In this document: one piece after another, positions 32,306-43,150 of the stretch
Layout: each line of letters starts with the position of its first letter
Position numbering within the stretch: the stretch's first letter is position 1
Assembly (NCBI GenBank): GCA_033557465.1
Contig: CM066034.1
Span: forward strand, 415,998,159-416,062,158
Length of the DNA stretch: 64,000 bases
Reading direction: 5' to 3'
DNA from: Ichthyophis bannanicus
Taxonomy: Eukaryota > Chordata > Amphibia > Gymnophiona > Ichthyophiidae
The notes under the pieces: model-generated
What the model saw: the letters and a program-made list of their open reading frames with translations, nothing else
Databases searched by the model: none
Told to the model about the DNA's origin: nothing
Program-made: the position numbers and the translations under genes

Positions 32306-32769
32306 GAATATTTATTTTATTTATTTAACAAGTTTTTTATACCGCCTTTTCCTTCAATCAAAGCGGTTGCAAAGACATACAAAGGTTATACAAAAGCAAG
32401 GGAAACATGCACTGCTTAAACAAAACGTAAGGTGGGATACATAACATAGGTTAACCATTACAGAAAATAATTTTACATAAAGGTTACAATAAATGGAATC
32501 TAGTTAGGTGTTTGATCCGTAGTGCTCTGTGAAGAGTACAGTCTTTAATTGTTTTCGGAAGTCCTTTATATCGTCAATTGATCGTAAGTCGGGAGGGAGA
32601 GAGTTCCATATTAATGGGGCCGCTAAAGAAAGTGCTCTTTGTGTAGTGAAATTGCATGATTTTATGTAGTTACTTGGGTTGCTGAGGGTGTCTGATGTAT
32701 GTAAATATATGTAAATGTTTGCAAAATCTTAAAAGCTTTAAAATTAAATTCCTAACAACTTAATAAAAA
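32306..32769 (-). mobile_element. L2-like LINE 3' end nested in CR1-A
   Basis: On the minus strand the piece encodes PLIWNSLPPDLRSIDDIKDF then RKQLKTVLF, the usual last block of L2-type ORF2. A 3' UTR follows, ending AAAGGCGGTATAAAAAACTT and AAATAAATAAAATAAATA. The CR1-A reading (GGAATATGTAGAAGCTG) continues on both sides, and AATAT is the probable duplication. Confidence 0.85.
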
Positions 32770-34252
32770 AATATGTAGAAGCTGATAAGGATAAAGCGGA
32801 ATTGCTTAACAAATATTTTTGTTCTGTGTTCACAGATGAAGAACCAGGAGCAGGACCTCAGAAAACACCCACAAATAAGAACAGAAGCGAGGGACATCTT
32901 GAACAATTTTCAGAAGACTGTGTTCGTGAGAAACTAGCTCAACTTAAAGTAGACAAAGCGATGGGACCGGGTGGGATACACTCTAGAATACTGAGGGAAC
33001 TTGGGGACGTTCTAGCAACTCCACTGACTGACCTTTTCAATGCCTCGTTGGAGTCGGGAGTGGTGCCAAAGGACTGGAGAGAGGCTCATGTGGTGCCTTT
33101 ACACAAAAGCGGAAGTAAGAATGTGGTTGAAAACTACAGGCCGGTTAGTTTAACTTCGGTGGTGAGTAAATTATTGGAAACGCTGCTGAAAGAGAAAATA
33201 ATGAGGTTTCTGGAGTCCAGCGGATTACAGGATCCGAGGCAGCATGGATTCACCAGAGGCAGGTCTTGTCAGACAAATCTGATTGATTTCTTTGACTGGG
33301 TGACCAGGGAGTTGGACCGAGGGAGAGCTCTAGATGTGGTGTATTTAGATTTCAGTAAAGCCTTTGACACTGTTCCTCACAGGCGACTTATAAACAAACT
33401 GAGCACCCTAGGGATGGATCCTAAAGTTACTGCTTGGGTTAGAAATTGGTTGGGTGGGAGGCGACAAAGAGTACAAGTAAATGGAGCTCACTCTGAGGAG
33501 AAGGATGTTACCAGTGGTGTGCCCCAGGGATCTGTCCTTGGTCCGATTCTTTTTAACATCTTTGTTAGTGATATAGCAGAAGGGCTGTCGGGTAAGGTTT
33601 GACTCTTTGCAGATGATACCAAAATCTGCAATAGAGTAGACACCCAGGAAGGTGTAGATAACATGAGGAGGGATCTAGCTAAGCTTGAAGAATGGTCTAG
33701 AATTTGGCAGCTGGGATTTAATGTTAAAAAATGTAAGGTCATGCATTTGGGCTGCAGCAATCCAAGGGAGCAATACAGTATAGGAGGTGAAGTACTTTTG
33801 TCCACTAAAGAAGAGCGGGACCTAGGCGTGGTTGTGTCTGATGATCTTAAAGTAGCTAAACAGGTAGAAAAGGCGACGGCAAAAGCTAGAAGGATGCTTG
33901 GGTGCATACGGAGAGGAATGGCTAGCAGAAAAAATGAGGTGATAATGCCTCTGTATAAGTCTTTGGTGCGACCTCATTTGGAGTATGGTGTGCAATTCTG
34001 GAGACCGCACCTTCAAAAGGATGTGAACAGGATGGAGTCGGTGCAGAGGGTTGCTACTAAAATGATTAATGGGCTTCATTATAAAGCATATGAGGACAGA
34101 CTTAAGGATCTTAATATGTACACTTTAGAGGAAAGGCGGGATAGAGGTGATATGATTGAGATGTTTAAATACCTCCATGGCATAAATGTTCAGGGAGAGA
34201 GCCTCTTTCAATTGAAAGCAAGTTCTGCTACGAGGGGACATGGGATCTTTAT

Positions 34253-34310
34253 TTTTATCTTTATCTTTATTCACATTTGATAAACCGCTATTGTAAAAAA
34301 CATGAGGGTG
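34253..34310 (-). mobile_element. Short LINE-tail insertion with a 14-bp duplication beside it
   Basis: About 58 bases (TTTATTTTTATCTTTATC... and AATAGCGGTTTATC on the minus strand) interrupt CR1-A near its 3' end. Immediately after, TGAGGGTGAAGGGA occurs twice in tandem (34303-34330), while other CR1-A copies have one. The piece resembles the 3' tail of the L2-like elements. Confidence 0.6.
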
Positions 34311-37225
34311 AAGGGATGAGGGTGAAGGGAGATAGATTCAGGAGCGATATGCGGAAATATTTCTTTACAGAAAGAGTAGTGGATCCATGGAATAGTCTCC
34401 CAGTGGAGGTGGTAGAGATGAGAACAGTAACTGAATTCAAAAAAGCATGGGACCAACACAGAGGATCTCTAAAGGTAAAAAGTGGACTGTTGTAGTTGTT
34501 GTTATGGAAGGACAGACTAGATAGGCCATGTGGTCTTTTTCTGTCATCATGTTTCTATGTTTTTATATCTTTGTTTTGTCTAACTGCTATGGCCAAAGGC
34601 TCTAGCACCAGGTTGAAAAGGAGAGGGGAAAGGGGACAGCCCTGTCTAGTTCCTCTATGCAAGGAAAAGGAGCGGGATAAGATGCCGTTGGCAAATATGC
34701 GGGCTCTGGCTCTTGAATATAACACCCAAACCTTTTTTATGAAACCCTCTCCTAGCCCAAACCATTTCAACACAGTGAAAAGGAATGGCCATTCTAATCT
34801 ATCGAACGCTTTCTCTGCGTCTAGGGAGAGGGCAACATAAGGGGAATTATCCTCCGAGGCCCTTTCTAACAGATTTCAAAGCAATCTAGCGTTGTCTGAT
34901 GTTGATCTTCCTGGTACAAAGCCGCATTGGTTGGGATGCACTAACTCCCCTATAACTTTAGCAAGTCTCTTCGCTAGGACACTCGCATAGATTTTATAAT
35001 CTGCGTTTAGTAGGGATATAGGCATGTAGTTTATGACCCGATTGGGATCCTTGCCAGGCTTTTCCAGGACTATTATCATAGGTTCTGAGAAATTTCCTGT
35101 ATGACCCTGACCTTCAGCTAGCTCTTCATAATATAACAGGAAAAATGGGATCAACTCGTCACTAAACACTTTATACAATTCGGATGGGATCCCATCAGGG
35201 CTTGCGGCTTTCCCCGCGGCCATAGAGTTGATCGCCATGCGGAGCTCTTTACTGGAAAAAGGCTTGCCTAAACTCTTGGCTTGCTGAGCCTCTAATTTAG
35301 GCTGGACCAATTTGTCCATAAAATTTGCGACAGCTCCTGGATCTAATTTCAGCTCTGTGGAGTATAGGTTATCATAGAATTTTGAGAATTCGTCTAAGAT
35401 TTGATCATTATTAACTGACCTTGTTTGATTGTCATCCATTATGGAGACTATTCTTGATCTGTCTTTTTTTCCTCTTGAGGCATTCGCCAAGAGCTTGCCA
35501 GCTTTATTTTGCTCAACATGAAACCTGGCTGATTGTTTCAGCATTATTTGTTTGACTTCAGAGCTCAGTATCTCATTATATTGAAATCTTAATCTTTGTA
35601 GTCTCAATAATAAACCAGAGTTAGGATGTTTAACCCACAGCCTTTCCCTGGCTTTAATTTGACTATCTAAGGCTAACAGTTGGGCCTTTCTCCTTTTATA
35701 CTCCTTGATCTTAAAGCTAGTGATTGTTGCCCGGAGCGCGGCCTTAAAGGCCTCCCACCAAGCCCAACTTGCAGTATCACCTAGTTTGTTCATACAAAAA
35801 TAGGCTCTGATGGAGGACCTCAGTTCTTCCTGAAAAGAGGGCTTCGCTAACCGCGCTCTATTGAACGATCAAGGTGGACTAGGTCGCTCTATGTCCGGCA
35901 CCACAATTTTTAAAGTAATAGCTGCGTGATTGGATATACTCATGCTTAAGATATCTGCCTCGCAACTGTTTGATATTAGGGAACTGGATATTAAGAAAAA
36001 TCAATCCGTGAAAGAGAATTATGCACAGGAGAGAAAAAGGTGAAGTCTTTGTCAACCGGGTGGAGCAGTCTCCATATATCTACTAGGCCACACGCTTCCA
36101 TAAGGCCTGTGAGGGCAATACCCGCACGAGAGGGCCTATCAACTCTCCCTGGATTGCGGTCAATCAGAGGCTCCCTGACCAATTTAAAATCACCACCCAT
36201 GATTGCTGGAGCCTCATTATCCCTCTGTATGATGCTATTTAGGGTGCGGAAAAAATCAGAGTCATCTCTGTTGGGCCCATAGACATTGAGAATTGAAAGT
36301 CTTAGCCCCCCAGTCATGATCAAGGACTTGGCCCACCTCCAATAGGCGTCATTATTGGTACTTTCTAATTTTATTCCCAATGCTTTACGTGCAAGAGTTG
36401 CCACGCCATTTTTCTTCTGGCCAGCCGGGGAGAAGCCAACTAACATAAATTGCTTATCCTCCAGCTTTCTAGTCTCCTGCAAGGAGAGGTGGGTCTCCTG
36501 TAATAGAATTATACTGGCATGTTGCTGGTTACAATATGTTAGTATCTTCTTCCTTTTCATTGGGGTCTTTATGCCCTTAACATTCAGGGATATAATTTTC
36601 AACCCACTAGCCATAATCACTTACAGATATAACACCTTCAGTGACCTGTGACACACAAAATATACTAACACATCCTTTAACCTGCCCCAGAGAACCAACC
36701 CATGCCCCCCATATCAACTGATAACAACTTGGGTGAGACAACGCGAGCATTCCAACATAGCGCAACCCGGCCCCTGGGATACGCTCCCATTATAGGTATC
36801 TCACAAACTCTCCCACATCCAGACAGACACACAATATTAATCTGAGAGCACTTGGCCCGCCAGTCCACAGAACCTGCGACACCTCCGTGTCTCCAGTTAC
36901 CAGTCCATCAGCCGGCCGCTCCTGATCGCGTACTCCAAGACAATCTCCCAGATCTGAACTGCCAGGCACGAGGAAACCACCCCTTTGAGCCTCCAGTGCA
37001 AGCGCCCCCAAAGGCACCACATGCAGGCATGAAAGTAAGATGCGAGCCGCTGTCCTAAGTCTCTACATAGTAGCCCAGCAGACCTGAACAGGCAGCGGGT
37101 AAGAAGTCAGAGATAACTCAAATTTAACTATGCTGCATAAGTAGGGCTTCTTGATCCTCTATAAATTGTGCCAGCGCTGTAGGATCCTCAAACGATTTAG
37201 TTGTGTTGTTTAAGGTTACTTTGAA

Positions 37226-38729
37226 TCATGCAGGGTTGAATAGGCCATACCTTGCCTGGAGGCGCTGGAGTCTTGGCCTCAGAGAAAGGAACTGCTTCCT
37301 CTTCTCGACGGTCAGCTTGCTAAAGTCCAGATAAAAGGCAATCTTCTGACCTTCATATTGGAAAGGGTGGCAAGCTTTTACTGCAGAAAATATTTGCACT
37401 GCATGCTGATGTCGCAGCACACACAAGATCATCGGGCGTGGTCTCTTATATTGCTGATTAGGTGTTGGCGGCATACGATGTGCCCTTTCAATCTCCAAAG
37501 GGCGGGATAATTCAATTTTTAAGAGTTTCGGAATTAAAGTTTCCAAGAAACAGATGGGATCTCCCCCTTCCGCGCCCTCTGATAGCCCGATTATACGTAT
37601 ATTATTATGCCGCGCTCTATTGTTCATATCTTCTATGCTCCTTTCAAGCCACATTTCGACTATGCTAACGCAATCCTACACGGACTCCCACAGGCAGCAC
37701 TGAACCCACTCCAGCTGACAATGAACTCAGCCGCCAGAATTCTATACGGAGCATCAAGAATAGACCACATTACACCAATCCTGAAACAGCTCCACTGGTT
37801 ACCAATCCATGGCAGACTAGCATTCAAGATCTTAGTAATGACCTTTTAGGCCATAAACAACCAACCTACCACCTCCATCACTGGGCTAATCCACCCCACA
37901 CCTACGACCAGATCCAGAAGACCTGCAGCTGTCAATAAAATGATAACATCCAATGCAATAACGAAATGCAACCACACAACATCCAACAGGGCATTCATGC
38001 TTTATGCACCCAGATGTTGGAATGCCCTCCTGACAGCCATTAGAGCAAGCACTGACCTGGCCCAATTTAGGAAGGCGCTGAAGCACCACCTATTCTTGCA
38101 GTACTACCCAGAAGATAGTGCACAAACAGACACCCCAAGCTATAGGACCTTGCCAACAACACACCCAACACACTCTCCTGCAGCTAACCCCACCGACACC
38201 ACTCCATGTAAATATTAGGAGGTTCAGATTGTTACTAGTGTATATACCTCAGTTATGTCCAAGTTATAGTTCCTGTGCATTGTAAATACAATGCAGCCCG
38301 ACTGCTTTGTATATGGTTCTGTTATATGTAAGCCACAGTGATTTGAATAGCGTGGTATAGAAGAGAACGTAAATAAATAAATAAGTCCACTTTGCGTGAC
38401 GATTTTGAGAGTTGTGTGAGGCGATCCTCATGCACCGTTACGGTCGCTTCCACATTTTCCACTCTAAGTGTTAAGGATTGTATTTGACCCCTCAGTTCTC
38501 TCATGTCTGATTGCAATTCGGATAAGGACTCGCCGTTAGAGTCTACTCAGCTGTGGATCGCCCACACCTCCTTTAAGATCTCTTGCATTCCTTCCATCGC
38601 ATCCGGCTGAGGCGCCATTTTATGTGGAGATAGCAGGTCCGACTTGGACTTTTTAGTGCCGGACGATGATGGGTTCGAAAAATCCAGACGGGTTTGTTTG
38701 CCCCCAGACATGTTCACTGTGCGCCGCTC
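37226..38729 (-). pseudogene. L1-1 ORF1: RNA-binding protein, interrupted by an L2-like insert
   Basis: The minus-strand start MSGGKQTRLDFSNPSSSGTK is followed by a stop near 38547. A coiled-coil stretch comes next (MRELRGQIQSLTLRVENVEA). After the insert at 37655-38385 it resumes RSIEDMNNRARHNNIRIIGL, the L1 ORF1 RRM start, then ERAHRMPP, QIFSAVKACHPFQYEGQKIA and a basic C-terminal domain (KLTVEKRKQFLSLRPRLQRL). L1 ORF1 proteins trimerise through the coiled coil and bind element RNA. Confidence 0.9.
37655..38385 (+). mobile_element. L2-like LINE, 5'-truncated, nested in L1-1 ORF1
   Basis: The plus strand reads FDYANAILHGLPQAALNPLQ, HITPILKQLHWLPIHGRLAF and later RCWNALLTAIRASTDLAQFR then KALKHHLFLQ, the C-terminal domain of an L2-type RT. 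One stop lies at 37849. The 3' UTR ends GTAAGCCACAGTG, GAATAGCGTGGTATAGAAGA and AACGTAAATAAATAAATAA. The L1-1 ORF1 frame resumes on both sides. Confidence 0.88.
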
Positions 38730-39483
38730 AATTTGCACCTGTCTAGGGACTCAAAATTATGGAGATGACCAGAATTGACTGTCTGAGGCCCGGGAGATAT
38801 TCTATTACGCTGCCATGTTGGATCCTCGCTGGCTCCGCCCCCTCTCACAAACTTTCCTTTTAAATCTTTTTTTTATGTGAAGTCCAAGTTAAAATCAATT
38901 AACTTACCTCCAATCAAAGTGTTCATCCTTAAGAGCAAGAGTGTACAGTTAATAAAGGTATAAGCTGCCGAAAAGTTTTTCTACAATTGCCGACAAGGAT
39001 GTGAGCTGCCAGCAGCTTTTCTTTCTTTTTTGTGGGACACAGCACCATGTTTCAAGCTTCAATCCATTTGAAGAGCTCTGCTTCGGACGTTTTGAGAAGG
39101 CTTCACGCTCACCCAGCATTCAGAAATAACTTTCCAATTGGCCAAAGTACTGCTCTCACTTATAACCACAATATTGTGTGACGTTAACGCCAGTTGATGA
39201 TGAACACCCTTTTTTTAAAAGACACAGTGACACCACCCTTGGACCCCCAGAGGGGCAATCGTGAGGCTTGTTTTCAAAATTTGGAACAATTTTGGATATT
39301 TAAATTAAAGACGGTAACTCCTACTGGCTTAATTTAGAGCTTGACTGGTGAAGTATTTTGTGGACTGTCTTAGTTTTAATATATAAATTATGAATGGCAA
39401 CATTTCTACAAGTTTTATGATGAATGATTGCTGGGCCTTTTGTGTCTTTTCAAAAATGGGCGTTCTTCATCATCAGCTGGCTT

Positions 39484-39491
39484 TGACGTCA
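39484..39491. promoter_or_regulatory. CRE-like site in the palindrome arm
   Basis: TGACGTCA is a perfect CRE/ATF palindrome, about 20 bases upstream of TTATAAG in the right arm. The left-arm partner near 39178 is mutated (TGACGTTA). PLE-2 arms have the comparable TGATGACGTAAT and TTTAAATA arrangement, suggesting a shared promoter plan. Confidence 0.4.
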
Positions 39492-39874
39492 CACGCTATT
39501 GTGGTTATAAGCAAAAGCAGCACATTGGCAAATTTGAAAGTTATTTCTGAATGCTGGGTGAGCATGAAGCCTTCTCAAAACATCTGAAGCAGAGCTCTTC
39601 AAATGGATTGAAGCTTGAAATATGGTGCTGTGTCCCGCAAAAAAAAGAAAAGCTGCTGGTGACTTACATCCTTGTCGGCCATTGTATAAAAACAAGTTTT
39701 GGCAGCTTATACCTTTATTAACTGTACACGCTTGCTCTTAAGAATGAGCACTTCAACTGGAGTTAAATAAATTGATTTTAACTTGCACTTCACATAAAAA
39801 AATATTAAAAAGGAAAGTTTGTCTCTGGTGAGATAATTTCTCTCTTAACAAATGGTCCGACATTTAAATATTTT

Positions 39875-40352
39875 GGGCCTGATTTTCATTTAGGCAGGCT
39901 ATGCGCCACATCGGTGCATAGCCTGCCCGCCATCCCCCTTAACCCGGATTTTCATTTCTGCATCAATGGAAATGAAAATCCAGATCATGCTGCCCAGGCC
40001 GGCAATCGCCGAAGCTAAGCAGGTAGCAGCGATTTTCGATGTTGCTCATTTAGCCCCAGCGCCTTAAAGATAGGCAAGGGTTTTCCTCGCCTATCTTTAA
40101 GGCACAGAGCGCTAAGTGGGCAGCATTGAAAATTGCTGCTCCTCTCTTAGTGCCATTCCCCGCCTCCGCTCCGCCCCAGAACGCCCCAAACACGCCCCGA
40201 TGTTAAGTGGATAGCATCTGGGTGCGTTAGGGACTTAACTGGGATTTTCCAAAGGCACTACCTATGAAGGTGCCTTTGGAAAATTCTGGTTAATGCATTT
40301 TCACAGGTAACATGGGCTGTTACTTGTGTAACTGCCTGCGAAAATCGGGCCC
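39875..40352. mobile_element. MITE of the GGGCCCGAT(T/A)TTC family, 478 bp, in the palindrome's right arm
   Basis: The ends are GGGCCTGATTTTC and GAAAATCGGGCCC, with TTT on both sides (39872-39874 and 40353-40355). The palindrome arm is continuous when the MITE is removed, which confirms the boundaries. The interior keeps family themes such as AAAGATAGGCAAGG...CCTCGCCTATCTTT, GCCCCGATGTTAAGTGGATA and repeated inverted pairs. Confidence 0.85.
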
Positions 40353-40410
40353 TTTATATTTTGAATGATTGCTTTTTATGTGAGTCTAAGCTTTATATGG
40401 TGACTTCTGT

Positions 40411-40946
40411 TCCACAGACATATTAAGGAAATAAGACCAGTGACACTCAAAGCAGCCAGCAAGGAGATTTAAAAATAGGAACAGTTGCCTAATAGATTAT
40501 TCAGATTTCAAGAAATCTTGAAGACTTGGGCAAGATTATGGAAAGTAGTATTTAATTTGTGGTGCAAGTTCCTTACCATGATTGAGGCTGTATAGATCCT
40601 GTATCTCCTATCTCTCTCATAGTGGTTCATGAGTGTAACTGAATAATTATACATTAAGCTGAGCCCGAGGAGAAAAAAAACATAAAGATATAAAAAAATC
40701 AGCCCAAACCCATATTATAATTGGGAGGGACTGCAGGTCTTCTACAGATAGAAAAAAGATTCTTCAGCATTATATTTTATGAGGAGATTAAAACTTGAAC
40801 CATGGACTGGTTTGGTGTTAGTGCTGCACACAGCCCCCAGCTTGATCCCCAGGTTAGCAGGGTTGGGCGATACTGAGGAGGCAATATCCACAGTCCCAGG
40901 AGGATGCATTGGTCATTGCTTAAGGGTGATACATAGTGTGTGGAAT
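40411..40946. other. No recognised feature
   Basis: No gene or repeat boundary is seen. The last eight bases are the left TSD of the next element. Confidence 0.5.
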
Positions 40947-41130
40947 CAGGGCCAACCCCAGAGTTGGTTCAAAGTATTGGCACCCTAGGCAGACCTTAAG
41001 CCTTATGTCCCCACTGGCTGTCGGAATCTATTATTTAGCTTTGAATGCCCTGCTCTTTGCTGCCCCCTGCCCCACAAGTAACTGTCACCCTAAGAGACCA
41101 CCTAGTTTGCTAATGGTTGGACCGGTCCTG
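40947..41130. mobile_element. hAT-type non-autonomous transposon, 184 bp, perfect 8-bp TSD
   Basis: It begins CAGGGCCAACCC and ends GGTTGGACCGGTCCTG, with related inverted termini. The flanks are TGTGGAAT at 40939-40946 and 41131-41138. CAGGG...CCTG ends plus an 8-bp duplication identify hAT. It is too short to code. Confidence 0.9.
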
Positions 41131-41138
41131 TGTGGAAT

Positions 41139-41697
41139 CAGGGCCCATGGTTGCAGGGTTCTGGAAGAAGACTTGCTGCAGGGCCTCCGCCAAGTTCTGT
41201 TATGACAATGACCAGATTGGGTGAGTTGGAGATATAAAATTGGGAAGAAATCCTCTGGTAATTGTAAAAAAAAAAAGGCTCATGGTGGCAGGAACACAGT
41301 CCAGCTCTTGTGCCATATGAGTTGGAGACTCAAAGGAGCAGGAGGATATTCCTCCCCCCCCCCCCTTGCCACAAGTTCATAGCACCATTAACCTAGGAAA
41401 AGGAAAGGTTGGTTCACTGCAACATCAAGCAACTGCAAAGCCTGGCACGAGGACAGCGCAGGAGACAATTTCAGTTCAAAGTCCCAAGTTACAGACTGAA
41501 GGGCAGAAGCAGGATTTTGCATTAGCAGGAATCTTTGACAGGCTGTGATCCCTCTGAACCAGTGTAAGAGTTTCCCAAAGATGCTGTTCATAGGAACTTT
41601 CCAGAGTACACAGGTCATCATGTGGGTCATCATCTTTCTTTTCATATCATTCTTAGGCTGATTCAACCTGCAAAGATTCCAATTTTCCTACGTTCCA
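41139..41697. other. No recognised feature; poly-C run
   Basis: Contains an A run near 41268 and a run of C at 41354-41365. The short frames on both strands have no domain. Confidence 0.5.
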
Positions 41698-41797
41698 ACA
41701 CAACTCAGGGCCGGCCCGTCCATTGAGCGAGAATGTTTTTTGCACAGGGCCCCGCGTTTCAGGGGGCCCCGCGCAAAAAACATTCTAATTTAAAAGT

Positions 41798-42250
41798 AAA
41801 ATTTTAAATAAAAAAAAGAAAAGCTGTCAGCTGTCTGCTGCCGCTGCCGGGACCGCCGCGGCAGAATCGAGTGTGCCGTGGGGCCCCCCCTGCATGGCAG
41901 AGCCTGCCCTCCCCTCCCCTGTATCAGCTCCCTCTTTCAGCTGCAGTCACACGCGCCGGCTTTCAGAGCGCGAGGGGAGAGTTTCTCCCTCACTGCTCTG
42001 TTAAGCCCACGGGGGCTGATGGGAAGTTCCCATCAGCCCCCGCGGGCTTAACAGAGCCGTGAAAGGGAAACTAGTCCCTTCATGCTCTGAAAGCCGGCAC
42101 GTGTGACTGCAGCTGAAAGAGGGAGCTGATACAGGGGAGGGCAGGCTCTGCCGTGCAGGGGGGGCCCCGCGGCACACTCGATTCTGCCACGGCGGTCCCG
42201 GCAGCGGCAGCAGACAGCTGACAGCTTTTCTTTTTTTTATTTTAAATTTT
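41798..42250. repeat. Long near-perfect palindrome, arms about 225 bp
   Basis: The arms pair from AAATTTTAAATA / TTTAAATTTT outside through GCTGTCAGCTGTCTGCTGCC, CTCCCTCTTTCAGCTGCAGT and AGCCCxCGGGGGCTGATGGG to the centre near 42025 with almost no loop. Mismatches are few and dispersed. DNA like this extrudes readily, and its transcript would form a long double-stranded RNA. Confidence 0.93.
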
Positions 42251-43150
42251 CCCTGGGCTGGGCTGGGCTGGGCTGGGGGTTAGGAGTGGTGATGGGCTAT
42301 GGGGGAGCTAAGCCTGGATATGGGCTGATGGGATTAGGACTGGAAGTGGGCTGATGGGGGGTTAGGACTGGTAATGGGCTATGGGGGGCTTAAACTGAAA
42401 ATTGGGTAATGGGGGGTTAGGACTAGAAATGGGCTGATGGGATTAGGACTGGGAGTGGGCTGATGGGGAGGTTAGGACTGGTAATGGGCTATGGGGGGGC
42501 TTAAACTGAAAATTGGGCGATGGGGGGTTAGGACTGGAAATGGGCTGGTGGGATTAGGACTGGGAGTGGGCTGATGGGGGCTTAGGACTGGTAATAGGCT
42601 TTGGGGGGCTAGGACTGGTAATGGGCTGAGTGGAAGGGAAGGCTTGAACTGCAAATAGCTGATGGGGAGGGGGGCTTGGAATGGAAATGGGCTGAGTGGA
42701 AGGGGGCTTGAAATGGAAATGGGCTGAGTGGAAGGGGGGCTTGGAATGGGCTCTTAGGGGAGGGAGCTAGGACAGGAAATGGGCTGATGAGCTAGGATAG
42801 GACTGGGAATTGGGTGTTGGGGGGAGCTAAGATTGGAAATGGGCTGTGGTGGGGGCTTGGATTCAAATGGACTCATGGAGGGGCTAGAACTGGAAGTAGG
42901 CTTATGGGGGGCTTGGATTGGAAATGGGCTGAGTGGAGGGGAGCTAGGATTTGACATGGGCTGATGGTGGGGCTAGGAAAGGACTAGAAATGGGCTGATG
43001 AGGGGACTCAGATAGGACTGGAAATGGATGGGGGAGCTAGGACTGGAAATGGGCTGATGGGGGGCCAGGACTGGAAATGGGCTGATGCGGGGACTAGAAG
43101 GGAGCGGATACTGGGTGGGGATGGAACTAGAAGGGAGCTGATGTTGGGGG
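42251..43150. repeat. G-rich degenerate minisatellite
   Basis: Units of roughly 30 to 45 bases close to GGGCTGATGGGGG plus TTAGGACTGGAAAT repeat about 20 times, with variation in length and in the GCTATGG/GCTGATGG part. The many GGG runs on one strand could form G-quadruplexes. Confidence 0.85.

Larger units (their letters stand above)
31101..34460 (+). pseudogene. CR1-A ORF2 in L1-1: endonuclease and RT with one large insert
   Basis: A 335-codon frame (31164-32171) gives an almost complete AP endonuclease: INVRSMGNKIPEVEALVRVA, VTETWFTENHDWDVTIPGYT, MIYRPPSQEEEVDREL, IGDFNMPDVDWHIPAAVSSR and SDHQMVWFSIRTRAV. The frame shifts near 32150, then is broken by the L2-like insert. RT resumes at 32802 with [40 protein letters not shown] and [24 protein letters not shown] at 33600 falls just before LFADDTKICNRV. 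The C-terminal part includes MPLYKSLVRPHLEYGVQFWR. It is the best-preserved CR1-A ORF2 in the window. Confidence 0.93.
30824..34562 (+). mobile_element. CR1-A LINE, 5'-truncated in ORF1, nested in L1-1
   Basis: It starts inside ORF1 (GQRVKQLGAQVVFSSILPVE) and runs through ORF2 to the 3' UTR and its TTTCTATG tail at 34545-34562. It separates the L1-1 RT motifs (RQNKDIK on one side, GFSIGELQVKLSAYADN on the other), so it is younger than L1-1. It carries its own insert at 32306-32769 and a short A-rich tail insert at 34253-34310. Confidence 0.92.
29243..36620 (-). pseudogene. L1-1 ORF2: endonuclease and reverse transcriptase, split and frameshifted
   Basis: The first 209 codons are an AP endonuclease: LKIISLNVKGIKTPMKRKKI, IILLQETHL (catalytic Glu), LNVYGPN, MGGDFK and SRIDF. 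RT pieces then follow: SPDGIPSELYKVFSDELIP, NYMPISLLNADYKIYASVLA, HPNQCGFVPGRSTSDNARLL, then RGTRQGCPLSPLLFNLVLEP. The CR1-A insert follows, then KLSAYADNLLLFTQPSEVPQ, where the catalytic YADD is YADN in this copy. C-terminal parts include LVGRLEIIKMTLAPKLNYVL and a Cys/His-bearing end (CRSCQKESGTCVHMFFDCTF). The TRQGCPLSP and YAD motifs place it in the L1/Tx1 group. Multiple breaks make it inactive. Confidence 0.92.
28880..38846 (-). mobile_element. L1/Tx1-like LINE (L1-1), full length, nested inserts, 15-bp TSD
   Basis: The flanks share ACAAACTTTCCTTTT at 28865-28879 and 38847-38861, a 15-bp TSD. The minus-strand element starts with a short GC-rich leader (GAGGGGGCGGAGCCAGCGAG), has ORF1 (38729-37226) and ORF2 (36620-29243), and ends in an A-rich tail beside 28880. 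It lies in the left arm of the large palindrome. It was later split by CR1-A (30824-34562) and by an L2-like LINE (37655-38385). Without these, its length is about 5.5 kb, normal for L1-type LINEs. Confidence 0.92.
28760..40410. mobile_element. Large interrupted palindrome, probable PLE-type inverted terminal pair, invaded by other elements
   Basis: The left arm is 28760-28879 continuing at 38847-39228. The right arm is 39450-39874 continuing at 40353-40410. The arms are inverted copies at roughly 80 to 85 percent by eye, e.g. CATCCTTGTCGGC and its partner, GTGCTGTGTCCC, CAATCCATTTGAAGAGCTC. The spacer is about 220 bases. Each arm carries a CRE-like site and TATA-like TTATAAG, as well as a CTGAAG...GAAA string reminiscent of the PLE hammerhead core, a layout similar to PLE-2. 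No protein remains and no TSD was found, so the PLE assignment is inference. A fold-back transposon is the alternative. Confidence 0.6.

Noticed and set aside
42251..43150. CRISPR-like array
   Set aside because: Repeats are degenerate, variable in length and have no unique spacers, so it is a minisatellite in a vertebrate transposon.
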